Below are positions 27,573 through 35,456 of a stretch of DNA of 64,000 nucleotides, in pieces. The position numbers and the translations under genes were made by a program. The stretch's first letter is position 1; each line of letters begins with the position of its first letter. Origin of the DNA: Cytobacillus oceanisediminis (lineage in GTDB: Bacteria; Bacillota; Bacilli; Bacillales; Cytobacillaceae); the NCBI RefSeq assembly GCF_004366035.1, contig NZ_SOEE01000007.1, positions 248,001-312,000 on the forward strand, in the 5' to 3' direction. The notes below the pieces were generated by a model. That model worked only from the letters and a program-made list of their open reading frames with translations. It was not told where the DNA came from and searched no databases.

Positions 27573-29432
27573 ATGGAACATGGAGCATCAGTAGCTTCGC
27601 TGGTCATTGTGATATTGGCTGCTTTTATCACGCCCATTTTGCTGCACCGGCTGAAAATTAATTTCATCCCTGTAGTGGTGGCAGAGATTCTTATAGGTTT
27701 GATTATCGGTAAAAGCGGCTTTGATATCGTACATGAAGATATGTGGCTGGAAACTCTTTCGACTCTTGGATTTATATTTCTAATGTTCTTGAGCGGTCTG
27801 GAAATTGACTTTACAGCTTTTTCTTCGGCAAAGAAGAGAGTAAAGCTCCCAAGCGGGAAGCTTGAGCCAAACTCTTTTGCTGTTTCTTCCATTGTATTTT
27901 TAGGAATATTTTTGGTTTCATTGGGTTTATCGTATTTATTTGTCTGGGCAGATTTCATTGATAATGCCTTTTTAATGACATTAATTATTTCGACCATCTC
28001 TCTGGGAGTTGTGGTTCCGACACTTAAGGAAGCGCATTTGATGAAAACAGGCATAGGCCAAATCATTCTGCTGATCGCCGTTATTGCTGATTTGGCTACC
28101 ATGATTCTGCTGGCTGTGTTTGTTTCATTAAATGATACAGGCGGAGGGAATACCTGGCTGCTTCTCGTCTTATTTGGCGTAGGTGTATTGCTGTATTTCC
28201 TGGGGAGAAGGTTTAAAAACCTTAATTTTCTTGAAGCGATGTCTACAGGGACTGTTCAGATTGGAACAAGAGCGGTGTTTGCACTAATCATATTCCTGGT
28301 GGCGTTATCAGAAACAGTTGGGGCAGAGAATATATTAGGTGCTTTCCTTGCCGGTGTACTTGTATCATTGCTGGCGCCAAATCAGGAAATGATCCATAAA
28401 CTGGATTCTTTCGGATATGGATTCCTCATCCCTATTTTCTTTGTGATGGTAGGGGTGGATCTCGACGTATGGACATTGTTTGGAGATCCGAAATTGCTAA
28501 TGCTTATTCCATTGCTGCTGGTTGCACTGCTGCTTTCAAAACTTTTACCAATCTATATTTTAAAAAGATGGTATGACATTAAAACTGTTATTGCTTCAGG
28601 GTTTTTATTAACGTCAACCCTTTCTCTTGTTATTGCTGCAGCAACTATTGGTGAAAGAATGGATGTCATTACCGCCGAAATGAGCGGAACATTGATTTTA
28701 GTTGCAGTCATAACGAGTATATTTACTCCTGTAGTCTTTAAAAAGCTATTCCCTATGGAAGCGGCCGAAGAGAAGAAGCTAAAAGTGTCTTTCATTGGTG
28801 CTAATCAAATGACGATGCCGATCTATAATGAACTTAAATCATCCCTTTACGAACCAGCTTTGTATCATAAAAAGCAGGAAAAGGCGGAAAAGCAGATAGC
28901 TGACTCTTTGTTTGATATCATTGAAGTTGATGAATTTAATATTGAAAATTTTGATGGTACAGAAGCATTTGAATCAGATATTGTAGTAATCTCGACAGGG
29001 GATGAAGAGACAAATGCGACATTATCTATTGCTTTTAAAGAAAAGGGAGTGGATCGTGTCATTTGCCGTATGGAAAGCCCTGATATGGAAGAAACTTTAC
29101 GGGAACATGATATTGAGCTGTTTTCAACCATTCTTTCGTCTAAGGCACTGCTTCGTGCTTTAATTGAATCACCTAGTGTGGTGAACATTTTAACGAACCA
29201 GGAGACAGCTTTATACGAGATCCGATTGAAGAATGAGCAGTTTGAAGGCATGATGCTCCGGCGATTCCCGTTTACAGGGGATGTCATATTCGTACGTATA
29301 TTTAGAGGTAAGGATTCTATTGTTCCGCACGGAGATACAGAACTGCATGTTAATGACCGCCTGATTGTTACGGGATCTAAGGAGTACGTTGATGAATTAA
29401 AAAGGGAACTTGAGTTTTGTGAATGGTGTTAG
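27573..29432 (+). CDS. yjbQ: CPA2-family monovalent cation/proton antiporter YjbQ
   Basis: A 619-residue membrane protein. The first 390 residues form about 12 helices of the Na_H_Exchanger fold (ITPILLHRLKINFIPVVVAEILIGLIIGKSG; LGAFLAGVLVSLL). A cytosolic RCK/TrkA-N-like region (about 400-515, KVSFIGANQMTMP...VVISTGDEETNATLSIAFKEKGVDRVICRM) and a TrkA_C domain (about 530-615, LRRFPFTGDVIFVRIFRGKDSIVPHGDTELHVNDRLIVTGS) follow. It probably exchanges K+ or Na+ for H+ under control of a bound ligand. It is likely cotranscribed with mgtE. Confidence 0.9.
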   Translation: MEHGASVASLVIVILAAFITPILLHRLKINFIPVVVAEILIGLIIGKSGFDIVHEDMWLETLSTLGFIFLMFLSGLEIDFTAFSSAKKRVKLPSGKLEPNSFAVSSIVFLGIFLVSLGLSYLFVWADFIDNAFLMTLIISTISLGVVVPTLKEAHLMKTGIGQIILLIAVIADLATMILLAVFVSLNDTGGGNTWLLLVLFGVGVLLYFLGRRFKNLNFLEAMSTGTVQIGTRAVFALIIFLVALSETVGAENILGAFLAGVLVSLLAPNQEMIHKLDSFGYGFLIPIFFVMVGVDLDVWTLFGDPKLLMLIPLLLVALLLSKLLPIYILKRWYDIKTVIASGFLLTSTLSLVIAAATIGERMDVITAEMSGTLILVAVITSIFTPVVFKKLFPMEAAEEKKLKVSFIGANQMTMPIYNELKSSLYEPALYHKKQEKAEKQIADSLFDIIEVDEFNIENFDGTEAFESDIVVISTGDEETNATLSIAFKEKGVDRVICRMESPDMEETLREHDIELFSTILSSKALLRALIESPSVVNILTNQETALYEIRLKNEQFEGMMLRRFPFTGDVIFVRIFRGKDSIVPHGDTELHVNDRLIVTGSKEYVDELKRELEFCEWC

Positions 29433-29452
29433 GGCTCTCCGACATCTTTCTT

Positions 29453-29497
29453 GCCGAAAAAGTTCTGCTTTAATAGCAGGATTTTTTCGGCTTTTCT
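29453..29497 (+). terminator. Terminator after yjbQ
   Basis: GCCGAAAAA...CTGC/GCAG...TTTTTTCGGC, a two-part stem with a T-rich tail CTTTTC. Confidence 0.85.
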
Positions 29498-29519
29498 TTT
29501 CAGATAAATTGTTGTACAA

Positions 29520-29536
29520 TTAGTACTAGGTACTAA
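29520..29536. promoter_or_regulatory. FapR operator of fabI
   Basis: TTAGTACTAGGTACTAA is a near-perfect palindrome matching the FapR box TTAGTACCTnnTACTAA type. It overlaps the region between a TTGTTG/TTGTAC -35 (29510-29518) and a TAATAA -10 (29534-29539), so FapR binding should block transcription until malonyl-CoA releases it. Confidence 0.88.
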
Positions 29537-29569
29537 TAACATGTAATAATAAATCAGGAGGATTTTAAA

Positions 29570-30340
29570 ATGACTCTTTCACTAAATGGAAAAACATTCG
29601 TTGTAATGGGTGTGGCAAATAAAAGAAGTATAGCATGGGGAATTGCCAAATCCCTTCATGATGCTGGTGCCCGTTTAATTTTTACATATGCGGGAGAAAG
29701 ACTAGAGAAAAGTGTGCGTGAATTGGCAGAATCATTGGAGGATGCACATTCATTAGTTCTTCCTTGTGATGTAACAAGTGATGAAGACATCGCGAAATGC
29801 TTTGGCACGATTAAGGAGGAAGCTGGTGTAATTCATGGAATTGCCCACTGCATAGCCTTTGCCCACAAAGAAGAACTTCAGGGAGAATATATGAACACCA
29901 CAAGAGACGGGTTTCTCTTAGCTCACAATATCAGCTCTTATTCACTGACTGCCATTGCCAAGGAAGCAAAAGGATTAATGACAGAAGGCGGAAGCATTGT
30001 GACTCTCACATACCTTGGCGGTGAGAAGGTTGTGAAAAATTATAATGTTATGGGTGTAGCAAAAGCCTCCCTTGACGCAAGTGTCAAATATTTGGCAAAC
30101 GACCTCGGTAAAGATGGAATTCGGGTCAATTCCATTTCAGCAGGTCCAATCAGGACTCTTTCTGCAAAAGGAATTAGCGAGTTCAATTCTATCCTGAAAG
30201 AAATTGAAGAGCGGGCTCCTCTCCGTAAAACAACAACTCCGGAAGAAGTCGGGGATACAGCTTTATTCTTATTCAGCAGCCTGTCCCGAGGAATAACGGG
30301 TGAAAATATTCACGTAGATTCCGGTTATCATATTCTCTAA
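29570..30340 (+). CDS. fabI: Enoyl-[acyl-carrier-protein] reductase (NADH) FabI
   Basis: 256 residues of the divergent SDR type. The nucleotide-binding start is NGKTFVVMGVANKRSIAWGIAKSL. The active-site Y-x6-K is in YNVMGVAKASLDASVKYLA, with a further tyrosine in LTYLGGEKVVKNYN. The substrate-loop ISAGPIRTLSAKGI is conserved. It catalyses the last step of each fatty-acid elongation cycle. CAGGAGGA precedes the ATG. Single gene with a FapR operator. Confidence 0.97.
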   Translation: MTLSLNGKTFVVMGVANKRSIAWGIAKSLHDAGARLIFTYAGERLEKSVRELAESLEDAHSLVLPCDVTSDEDIAKCFGTIKEEAGVIHGIAHCIAFAHKEELQGEYMNTTRDGFLLAHNISSYSLTAIAKEAKGLMTEGGSIVTLTYLGGEKVVKNYNVMGVAKASLDASVKYLANDLGKDGIRVNSISAGPIRTLSAKGISEFNSILKEIEERAPLRKTTTPEEVGDTALFLFSSLSRGITGENIHVDSGYHIL

Positions 30341-30348
30341 TAGAAATT

Positions 30349-30378
30349 GCCTGCTCCAATGTGAGCGGGCTTTTTTTA
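30349..30378 (+). terminator. Terminator of fabI
   Basis: GCCTGCTC/GAGCGGGC around CAATGT, followed by seven T. Confidence 0.9.
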
Positions 30379-30412
30379 TTTCCACCAGAAACGAAAGCCC
30401 ATCTTCTGCATA

Positions 30413-30421
30413 CATATAATA
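30413..30421 (+). promoter_or_regulatory. Sigma-K-like -10 of cotO
   Basis: CATATAATA fits the sigma-K -10 CATAnnnTA exactly, 36 bp before the cotO start. I do not see a well-spaced AC -35. Confidence 0.45.
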
Positions 30422-30457
30422 CGACGAACAATAAGATTAGCGGAGGTGGGCAAAAAA

Positions 30458-31000
30458 ATGGCTGAGAAAAAAGTGAAGGAACCATTATTTTATATACAGC
30501 AGCCGAGTTTCCAATTTCCAGAGACCAGGATGCAAACAGTCTACTCCAGCAGAAAAGCAGAGCTGGATCGTAAACTGGAACAAAAAGAAAGTGTACCGGA
30601 ACCCGGGAACAAAATAAATGAACAGGCGATGCCCAAAGAAAAGACTGAAAATATGACCGAAGTAAAGGTGCAGGCAGCTATTGAAGAATTTGAAGCAGGC
30701 AGGGAAGAGAAAAATGAAAGTGCATCCTTTGCATTTACGACGGAAAAAAGAAAACCTGCTTTCAATCGTGTAAAAAGCTTTAAGGAAATGGACACGCTTG
30801 AGCGCCTGGAGTACTTAATTGATTTTCCAAAACAGCTTCCCCCTATACCCTGTATATTTGAAACCGGCGATAAGGCAATAAGGGGATTTCTGGTTTCGAA
30901 AAATGAAGAATCCATCGGGGTTAAGCTATTTGATGAATCGATTGAACAAATTAGTCTTCAATCATTAAATGCTGTCAAAATGATTGGCCTAAGAAGGTAA
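30458..31000 (+). CDS. cotO: Spore coat protein CotO (YjbX)
   Basis: 180 residues from the ATG at 30458; GGAGGT at 30442-30447 is correctly spaced for it and not for the GTG at 30446. The N-terminal 95 residues are charged and low-complexity. The conserved C-terminal CotO domain is FNRVKSFKEMDTLERLEYLIDFPKQLPPIPCIFETGDKAIRGFLVSK...LNAVKMIGLRR. It is a mother-cell-made morphogenetic protein of the outer coat/crust. Shorter than B. subtilis CotO (about 227 residues). Next to a CotY/CotZ gene, as expected. Confidence 0.87.
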   Translation: MAEKKVKEPLFYIQQPSFQFPETRMQTVYSSRKAELDRKLEQKESVPEPGNKINEQAMPKEKTENMTEVKVQAAIEEFEAGREEKNESASFAFTTEKRKPAFNRVKSFKEMDTLERLEYLIDFPKQLPPIPCIFETGDKAIRGFLVSKNEESIGVKLFDESIEQISLQSLNAVKMIGLRR

Positions 31001-31022
31001 AAGAAAAGTGCAGGAGCTAGAC

Positions 31023-31058
31023 AGAAAAAAATAGCCAGCCGAATGGACGGCTGGCTCC
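31023..31058 (-). terminator. Terminator of cotY/cotZ-like gene
   Basis: AGCCAGCCG/CGGCTGGCT around AATGGA. The minus-strand T-run comes from AAAAAAA at 31024-31030. Confidence 0.9.
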
Positions 31059-31061
31059 AAA

Positions 31062-31565
31062 TTAATCTTCACAGATATCAAGGTCTACATCGGCAATACA
31101 TTGAACAGCGCAGAAGCAGTTTAGGTCAACTGTTACGCAGTCATTAGTACTGCGGAAGTCGTCAACTTCGCAAACTTTTTTAAGGTCGATGCAGCAGTCA
31201 TCGGCAAGGTTGACTGTTTTGTCTGGACCAGGTTTTCTATTTATTGGCTCTAGGACACGAAGCACTGCACAGCAGTTATCGAACACTTCTTCTACTCTAA
31301 AGAAAATGGATACACATGCACAGTCATTTCCTGTAAAGAAAGCATGGAATGGTGAACCGTCCGCAGTTTTTAATGTGAATACGCGGGTATCCGGGCGCTT
31401 GTGGCGTTTTCTGCCTGTTGGTGATATAACTCCCAGCGGCTCCAGGAAACAGTTTGAAGGGCATTCGCACACATCTTCTGCGTTATCTTGAATATCTTTT
31501 ATAGCTCGAACTACTTCACATACACAGCCTTTACCTTTGAAGTCGTCTTTTTTTCCACAACCCAT
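31062..31565 (-). CDS. cotZ: Spore coat protein of the CotY/CotZ family
   Basis: A 167-residue cysteine-rich protein. The start MGCGKKDDFKGKGCVCEVVRAIKDIQD at 31565 follows AAGGAGGAAAA. Conserved blocks CPSNCFLEPLG, PFHAFFTGNDCACVSIFFRVEEVFDNCCAVLRVLEP and VNLADDCCIDLKKVCEV identify the crust protein family, whose members self-assemble through disulfides. CotY and CotZ are similar, and only one copy is present here, so the Z designation is a best guess. A sigma-K-type promoter lies 42 bp upstream. Confidence 0.85.
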   Translation of the reverse strand: MGCGKKDDFKGKGCVCEVVRAIKDIQDNAEDVCECPSNCFLEPLGVISPTGRKRHKRPDTRVFTLKTADGSPFHAFFTGNDCACVSIFFRVEEVFDNCCAVLRVLEPINRKPGPDKTVNLADDCCIDLKKVCEVDDFRSTNDCVTVDLNCFCAVQCIADVDLDICED

Positions 31566-31606
31566 TTTTGTTTTCCTCCTTGTTTGTTTCTTGTGGTCTA
31601 CACTAC

Positions 31607-31634
31607 TAACATATTGCCGAAGTGCCCTATGGGT
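31607..31634 (-). promoter_or_regulatory. Sigma-K-type promoter of cotY/Z
   Basis: On the minus strand an AC (31634-31633), 17-bp spacer, then AATATGTTA (31615-31607), which differs from CATAnnnTA only at its first base. Confidence 0.55.
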
Positions 31635-31696
31635 TACGGACAAACGCCTTGTTTTTTGAAAAAATAGGCTATTTTTTTATATTGGAGGTGAAAAAA

Positions 31697-32053
31697 ATGG
31701 ACATAACACCTATGGAATTGCTGATTTTTGCTCTTGCAAGCTTCAGGCTGACCAGACTGATTGTATTTGATAAAATTACCGAGTTTTTGCGCACACCTTT
31801 TTTGGAAGAAGTTGAGGAAAAGGATGAAAACGGAGGCGAAATTGAAGTTTATTGGGTTGTGAAAGATGGAAAAGTGCGAGGTTTCTTCGGAGAGCTTTTA
31901 AGCTGTTACTGGTGTACTGGTGTGTGGAGTGCGATTTTTTTATATGTGTCATATTACTTCTATGCATCATTGGCAGTTCCGGTGCTGCTGATTTTAGCAG
32001 TTGCCGGACTTGCAGCTATTATAGAATCTATGGTGCAAAAATTAATTAATTAG
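31697..32053 (+). CDS. yjcA: DUF1360 sporulation-associated membrane protein (YjcA)
   Basis: 118 residues from the ATG after TTGGAGGTG. LLIFALASFRLTRLIVFDKITEFLRTPF is the DUF1360 opening. The centre has LLSCYWCTGVWSAIF with a Cys-x2-Cys pair, and the C-terminus is a hydrophobic hairpin (YVSYYFYASLAVPVLLILAVAGLAAIIES). Likely two or three membrane helices. In B. subtilis yjcA is sporulation-expressed. The biochemical role is unknown. Confidence 0.8.
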   Translation: MDITPMELLIFALASFRLTRLIVFDKITEFLRTPFLEEVEEKDENGGEIEVYWVVKDGKVRGFFGELLSCYWCTGVWSAIFLYVSYYFYASLAVPVLLILAVAGLAAIIESMVQKLIN

Positions 32054-32093
32054 CTCATAGCTATTTGTTCCTTCATGTGGGCGTTTGTTTTAC

Positions 32094-32120
32094 ACAAGCT
32101 TTGAGGCTCAGCATAAATTA
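32094..32120 (+). promoter_or_regulatory. Sigma-K promoter of the 34-residue spore gene
   Basis: AC (32094-32095), 16 bp, CATAAATTA (32112-32120): an exact match to the sigma-K pattern AC-N16-CATAnnnTA. Confidence 0.7.
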
Positions 32121-32157
32121 AAAAGAGGAAAATTATTGTTAATGGAGGGCCTCAAAG

Positions 32158-32262
32158 ATGTTAAAGAATCATAAGGATCAGCAAGCTGAAAAATCACAGC
32201 CGGTCAAAAAGAAAAAGAAAAAGGGATGCGGCTGCGGAAAAAAAACGAAGAAAGCTCAATAG
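32158..32262 (+). CDS. Tiny Lys/Cys-rich late sporulation protein (34 aa)
   Basis: A 34-residue protein, MLKNHKDQQAEKSQPV followed by six lysines, then GCGCGKKTKKAQ. ATGGAGGG lies 8 nt before the ATG, an exact sigma-K-type promoter lies upstream and a hairpin terminator overlaps the stop, which together make it a real monocistronic gene. The basic run and the C-G-C pair recall small coat proteins that are crosslinked or zinc-bound. I do not recognise a named family. Confidence 0.7.
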   Translation: MLKNHKDQQAEKSQPVKKKKKKGCGCGKKTKKAQ

Positions 32263-32284
32263 CCGGAGGACCCGGCTTTTTTTT
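32261..32284 (+). terminator. Terminator of the 34-residue gene
   Basis: AGCCGG/CCCGGCT around AGGA, followed by eight T. Confidence 0.88.
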
Positions 32285-32311
32285 ATTGTTTTTTTTCTGG
32301 GAAAAATAGGA

Positions 32312-32341
32312 TGGATAGTAATATTCATAAATCCAAAACTA
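32312..32341 (+). promoter_or_regulatory. Possible sigma-G promoter of the spoVA-type operon
   Basis: TGGATA (32312-32317), 17 bp, AAAACTA (32335-32341), against the sigma-G pattern TGnATA-N17-CATACTA. Five of seven -10 positions match. spoVA genes are sigma-G-controlled in B. subtilis. Confidence 0.4.
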
Positions 32342-32386
32342 TTCGAGGACAATATAATTAAAGATTCTACATAGGAAGGGACTATT

Positions 32387-32860
32387 ATGAAAAAAAGACT
32401 TTTATCGTTTATTGCATTTTCACTGATCTTATTATCAGGCTGCAGCGGAGATGGGAAGGTGACGGATAGCGATCTTGCGCTGCTCAAAACGACTAATCCC
32501 CCTGCTGTATTAATTGATAAAAATACAAGGGGAAATATGGATTTAGTCGAAAACATTGAGCATGACGTCGAAAAAATGAAAGAACTGTATGATGTTGCAG
32601 TGGTAAAAAGCAATGGGGATACTCTTGTTGCTTACAAAGTGAAGCATTTGCAGCGATTCCACATGAAAAAGATTGAAAAGAAAATGACAAAAATGCTTGA
32701 GGAGAAATACCCTGATGAGAACTTCATTGTTTCAAGCGATTATAAAATCTTTATTGAGGCAGTTGAACTTCAGGAAAAAATGAAAGATCCCGATTTTACA
32801 GACAATAAGGCTAAAAAGAAACTTGATAAAATCATAAAGCTGAAAAATGAAATGACATAG
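32387..32860 (+). CDS. YhcN/YlaJ-type sporulation lipoprotein
   Basis: 157 residues. A lipoprotein signal MKKRLLSFIAFSLILLSGC is followed by an approximately 85-residue YhcN/YlaJ-like domain (IEHDVEKMKELYDVAVVKSNGDTLVAYKVKHLQRFHMKKIEKKMTKMLEEKYPDENFIVSSDYKIFIEAVELQEKM). Members localise to the spore inner membrane. It is the first gene of a spoVAC-spoVAD-spoVAE operon, 15 bp before spoVAC, an arrangement also seen in mobile spoVA operons. AGGAAGGG precedes the ATG. Confidence 0.8.
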   Translation: MKKRLLSFIAFSLILLSGCSGDGKVTDSDLALLKTTNPPAVLIDKNTRGNMDLVENIEHDVEKMKELYDVAVVKSNGDTLVAYKVKHLQRFHMKKIEKKMTKMLEEKYPDENFIVSSDYKIFIEAVELQEKMKDPDFTDNKAKKKLDKIIKLKNEMT

Positions 32861-32875
32861 GAAGGGTGCAGGGGC

Positions 32876-33346
32876 ATGAGTAAAAAAACAAAAACACCGG
32901 AACAGCAGCAATATGAGAAGCTTGAGCAAAAACATGAGCTGAAGCGCCCAGTCCTGAAAAATTGCATTCGTGCTTTCTGGGTGGGAGGTCTCATCTGTGT
33001 TGTTGGACAGGCAATAACTTATTTTTATATCTACTTTTTTAATTTCACCGAACAGACGGCCGGTAATCCAACTGTTGCTACGATGATCTTTATCTCCATG
33101 CTTCTGACAGGTTTTGGCGTTTATGACCGTTTGGGCCAGTTCGGCGGAGCAGGCAGTGCCGTTCCTGTAACGGGCTTTGGAAATGCTGTAATTTCAGCTG
33201 CTATTGAGCATCGCACGGAAGGCTTTGTGCTGGGTGTAGGGGGAAACATGTTCAAGCTTGCTGGGTCGGTTATTCTTTTTGGTGTGTTTTCGGCTTTTGT
33301 AGTGGCCCTAATTAAAACGCTATTAATTATTTGGGGGGTTATTTAA
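32876..33346 (+). CDS. spoVAC: Stage V sporulation protein AC
   Basis: 156 residues. A basic N-terminus (SKKTKTPEQQQYEKLEQKHELKRPVLKN) precedes four membrane helices, including AFWVGGLICVVGQAITYFYIYF and the conserved YDRLGQFGGAGSAVPVTGFGNAVISAAIEHRTEGFVLGVGGNMFKLAG. In spores it is the mechanosensitive channel subunit through which dipicolinic acid passes. Its stop overlaps the spoVAD start by one base (TAATG). Confidence 0.94.
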   Translation: MSKKTKTPEQQQYEKLEQKHELKRPVLKNCIRAFWVGGLICVVGQAITYFYIYFFNFTEQTAGNPTVATMIFISMLLTGFGVYDRLGQFGGAGSAVPVTGFGNAVISAAIEHRTEGFVLGVGGNMFKLAGSVILFGVFSAFVVALIKTLLIIWGVI

Positions 33347-34359
33347 TGCTAAAGGGAAAACAATCCTGGGTCTTTCAAAACCGTCCGGTAATTGCAGCTG
33401 CAGGTGTATCCGGCGGGCCATTTGAGGCAAACGGCAATCTGTCAGAAGATTTTGATGTTCTGCATGATGATTTGTGGATGGGTGAAGATTCTTATGAGAA
33501 AGCACATCGGATTCTTCTGGAAGAGGCGGGACAGACAGCCTTAAATAAGGCAAATGTCCAGAAGGAGGATGTACAATTTTATATTGCCGGGGATTTAATC
33601 AATCAGATTACTCCTTCCAGTTTAAGTGCAAGAACGATACAAATCCCATATTTCGGGGTTTTCGGAGCTTGCTCAACTTCAATGGAAGGACTTGCGCTGG
33701 CATCCTTCATTGTTAATTACCGTGGTGCTGATCACGTTTTGACAGGTGCTTCGAGCCATAATGCTGCTGTTGAAAAACAATTCAGATACCCGACAGAATA
33801 CGGTGGCCAAAAGCCCCCAACAGCCCAATGGACAGTAACTGGTGCAGGTGCCGCTCTGGTTTCCGCAAAATCAGCTGGTTCGAATTTGCCGGTTACCACT
33901 TCTGCTACAATTGGTAAAGTAATCGACATGGGTCTGACAGATCCTTTTAATATGGGAGGAGCTATGGCGCCTGCAGCAGCAGATACCATTACTGCACACT
34001 TCAAAGACATGCAGCTGGATCCATCACATTACGATTTGATTGTCACAGGGGATCTTGGGAGAATAGGGCAGGAAACTGCTTATGAACTGCTCATAAATAA
34101 TGGATTGAAAATTGATAGAGAGAAATTTAAAGATTGCGGATTAATGATTTATAAAGATGATCAGCCTGTCCAGTCTGGAGGAAGCGGCGCAGGGTGCTCG
34201 GCTGCTGTCCTGTATGGACACCTTTTGAATCAAATGAAGCAAGGGACTTATAGAAGAATCCTTGTTGTCGCGACGGGCGCCTTATTATCGCCATTGACAT
34301 TCCAGCAGAGTGAAAGCATCCCTTGTATTGCACATGCAGTTTCAATTGAAATGACTTAA
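33346..34359 (+). CDS. spoVAD: Stage V sporulation protein AD
   Basis: 337 residues from the overlapping ATG, after GGGGGG. Thiolase-like fold: KQSWVFQNRPVIAAAGVSGGPFEANG, WMGEDSYEKAHRILLEEA, and FGVFGACSTSMEGLALASFIVNYRGADHVLTGASSHNAAVEKQFRYPTEYG, containing the ACSTSMEG motif. Known role: it binds DPA and loads it into the spore with the SpoVAC/SpoVAE membrane subunits. Full length for the family. Confidence 0.95.
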   Translation: MLKGKQSWVFQNRPVIAAAGVSGGPFEANGNLSEDFDVLHDDLWMGEDSYEKAHRILLEEAGQTALNKANVQKEDVQFYIAGDLINQITPSSLSARTIQIPYFGVFGACSTSMEGLALASFIVNYRGADHVLTGASSHNAAVEKQFRYPTEYGGQKPPTAQWTVTGAGAALVSAKSAGSNLPVTTSATIGKVIDMGLTDPFNMGGAMAPAAADTITAHFKDMQLDPSHYDLIVTGDLGRIGQETAYELLINNGLKIDREKFKDCGLMIYKDDQPVQSGGSGAGCSAAVLYGHLLNQMKQGTYRRILVVATGALLSPLTFQQSESIPCIAHAVSIEMT

Positions 34360-34387
34360 AGAGGATGTTTAAAGGAGGAATATTTGC

Positions 34388-34744
34388 ATGCTGCCTATGT
34401 TTTTTTGGGCTTTTGTAATTGGAGGCCTATTTTGCGTATTTGGACAAATATTATTTGATATTTTTAAGTTAACACCTGGCCATACATTAAGCCTTTTGGT
34501 TGTAATTGGAGCTGTTCTTGATGGAGTTGGGCTGTATGAACCGCTAGCGGACTTTGCGGGGGCAGGAGCGACAATCCCTATAACAAGCTTTGGCAATTCC
34601 CTCGTCCATGGAGCCCTTCAGGAAGCTGATCAGCACGGGCTAGTCGGCGTATTGACCGGAATGTTCGAAGTAACCAGCTCCGGTATTTCAGCTGCGATAA
34701 TCTTCGGCTTTATCGGTGCACTAATTTTCAAGCCAAAAGGGTAA
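34388..34744 (+). CDS. spoVAEB: Stage V sporulation protein AE (AEb type)
   Basis: 118 residues with four membrane segments: [24 protein letters not shown], then [45 protein letters not shown], which resembles SpoVAC. GAGGAATATTTGC precedes the ATG with AAAGGAGG. It is the last gene of the operon and forms part of the DPA channel. No clear terminator is seen, only a CTCCC/GGGAG hairpin near 34827. Confidence 0.93.
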   Translation: MLPMFFWAFVIGGLFCVFGQILFDIFKLTPGHTLSLLVVIGAVLDGVGLYEPLADFAGAGATIPITSFGNSLVHGALQEADQHGLVGVLTGMFEVTSSGISAAIIFGFIGALIFKPKG

Positions 34745-34904
34745 ATGAGATGGTAAATACACTAGTATTTCCTTCAAGGTATTAAAAAACAAGCCTTTTA
34801 TTTCAATCTGACTGAATAAACCAAGCCTCCCTTGGGAGCTTGCCCATTCACCATGCTATATTTTCACATATGTTGCAGGGAGAAATCCAAGTGAGGTGAG
34901 AGGC

Positions 34905-35018
34905 ATGGGCTATGGCTATGGAGGCTGCGGATATGGCGGGGGCTATGAGAATACGTTTGTTCTAATCGTTGTCCTATTCATATTACTCATTATCGTCGGA
35001 GCAAGTTTCTACAATTAG
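34905..35018 (+). CDS. YjcZ-family small sporulation protein (37 aa)
   Basis: 37 residues: a Gly/Tyr-rich head [17 protein letters not shown] and a single hydrophobic tail [20 protein letters not shown]. This is the signature of the YjcZ/SscA family of tiny spore membrane proteins. GAGGTGAG lies just upstream, and a CATATGTTG sigma-K-like -10 lies near 34867. A possible weak hairpin follows at about 35028-35070. Confidence 0.82.
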   Translation: MGYGYGGCGYGGGYENTFVLIVVLFILLIIVGASFYN

Positions 35019-35103
35019 ATTTCACAAAGGCTGACTCAGAACCAGCAGCAGGTTTTGTGTTGGCTTTTTTGCGTATCAAGTACATAAATTTTTAATACAT
35101 TTC

Positions 35104-35130
35104 ACGTTTTTCGCCCACCTTCATAAGATA
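35104..35130 (+). promoter_or_regulatory. Sigma-K promoter of spoVIF
   Basis: AC (35104-35105), 16 bp, CATAAGATA (35122-35130): an exact AC-N16-CATAnnnTA match, 35 bp before the start. Confidence 0.7.
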
Positions 35131-35164
35131 TAAAGGAGTAAATGAAGGAGCGTGATTGATCAGC

Positions 35165-35419
35165 ATGGATAACAACTTTTTTAAAAACCTTGAAAAGAAA
35201 ACAGGCGTAAATATGAAGGATGTACTTGAACTGGCCGGCTCATTGCAGAATGCAAATTTTAAAGATGAAAAAACAGTACGAAATGTAATCAAGAGAGTTT
35301 CGCAAATTGCAAATAAACCCGTTTCCAAGGATATGGAAGATAAAATTGTGAAATCAATTGTTGCTGATGGAAAGCAGCTTGACTTTAACACAATTTCCCA
35401 GATGATGAATAAAAAATAA
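35165..35419 (+). CDS. spoVIF: Stage VI sporulation protein F
   Basis: 84 residues: MDNNFFKNLEKKTGVNMKDVLELAGSLQNANFKDEKTVRNVIKRVSQIANKPVSKDMEDKIVKSIV, the recognised SpoVIF/YjcC family. It is needed for late coat assembly downstream of sigma-K. The ATG at 35165 gives the usual MDN start, though AAGGAG is 14 nt away; a TTG at 35156 with 5-nt spacing would add three residues. It is placed before yjcD as in B. subtilis. Confidence 0.9.
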   Translation: MDNNFFKNLEKKTGVNMKDVLELAGSLQNANFKDEKTVRNVIKRVSQIANKPVSKDMEDKIVKSIVADGKQLDFNTISQMMNKK

Positions 35420-35456
35420 CAGAAGGGCCTGGCCAGGTTGCAGCCAGGTCTTCTGT
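35420..35456. terminator. Terminator between spoVIF and yjcD
   Basis: CAGAAG-GG-CCTGG/CCAGG-T-CTTCTG stem with flanking A/T runs, usable from both sides. Confidence 0.8.
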
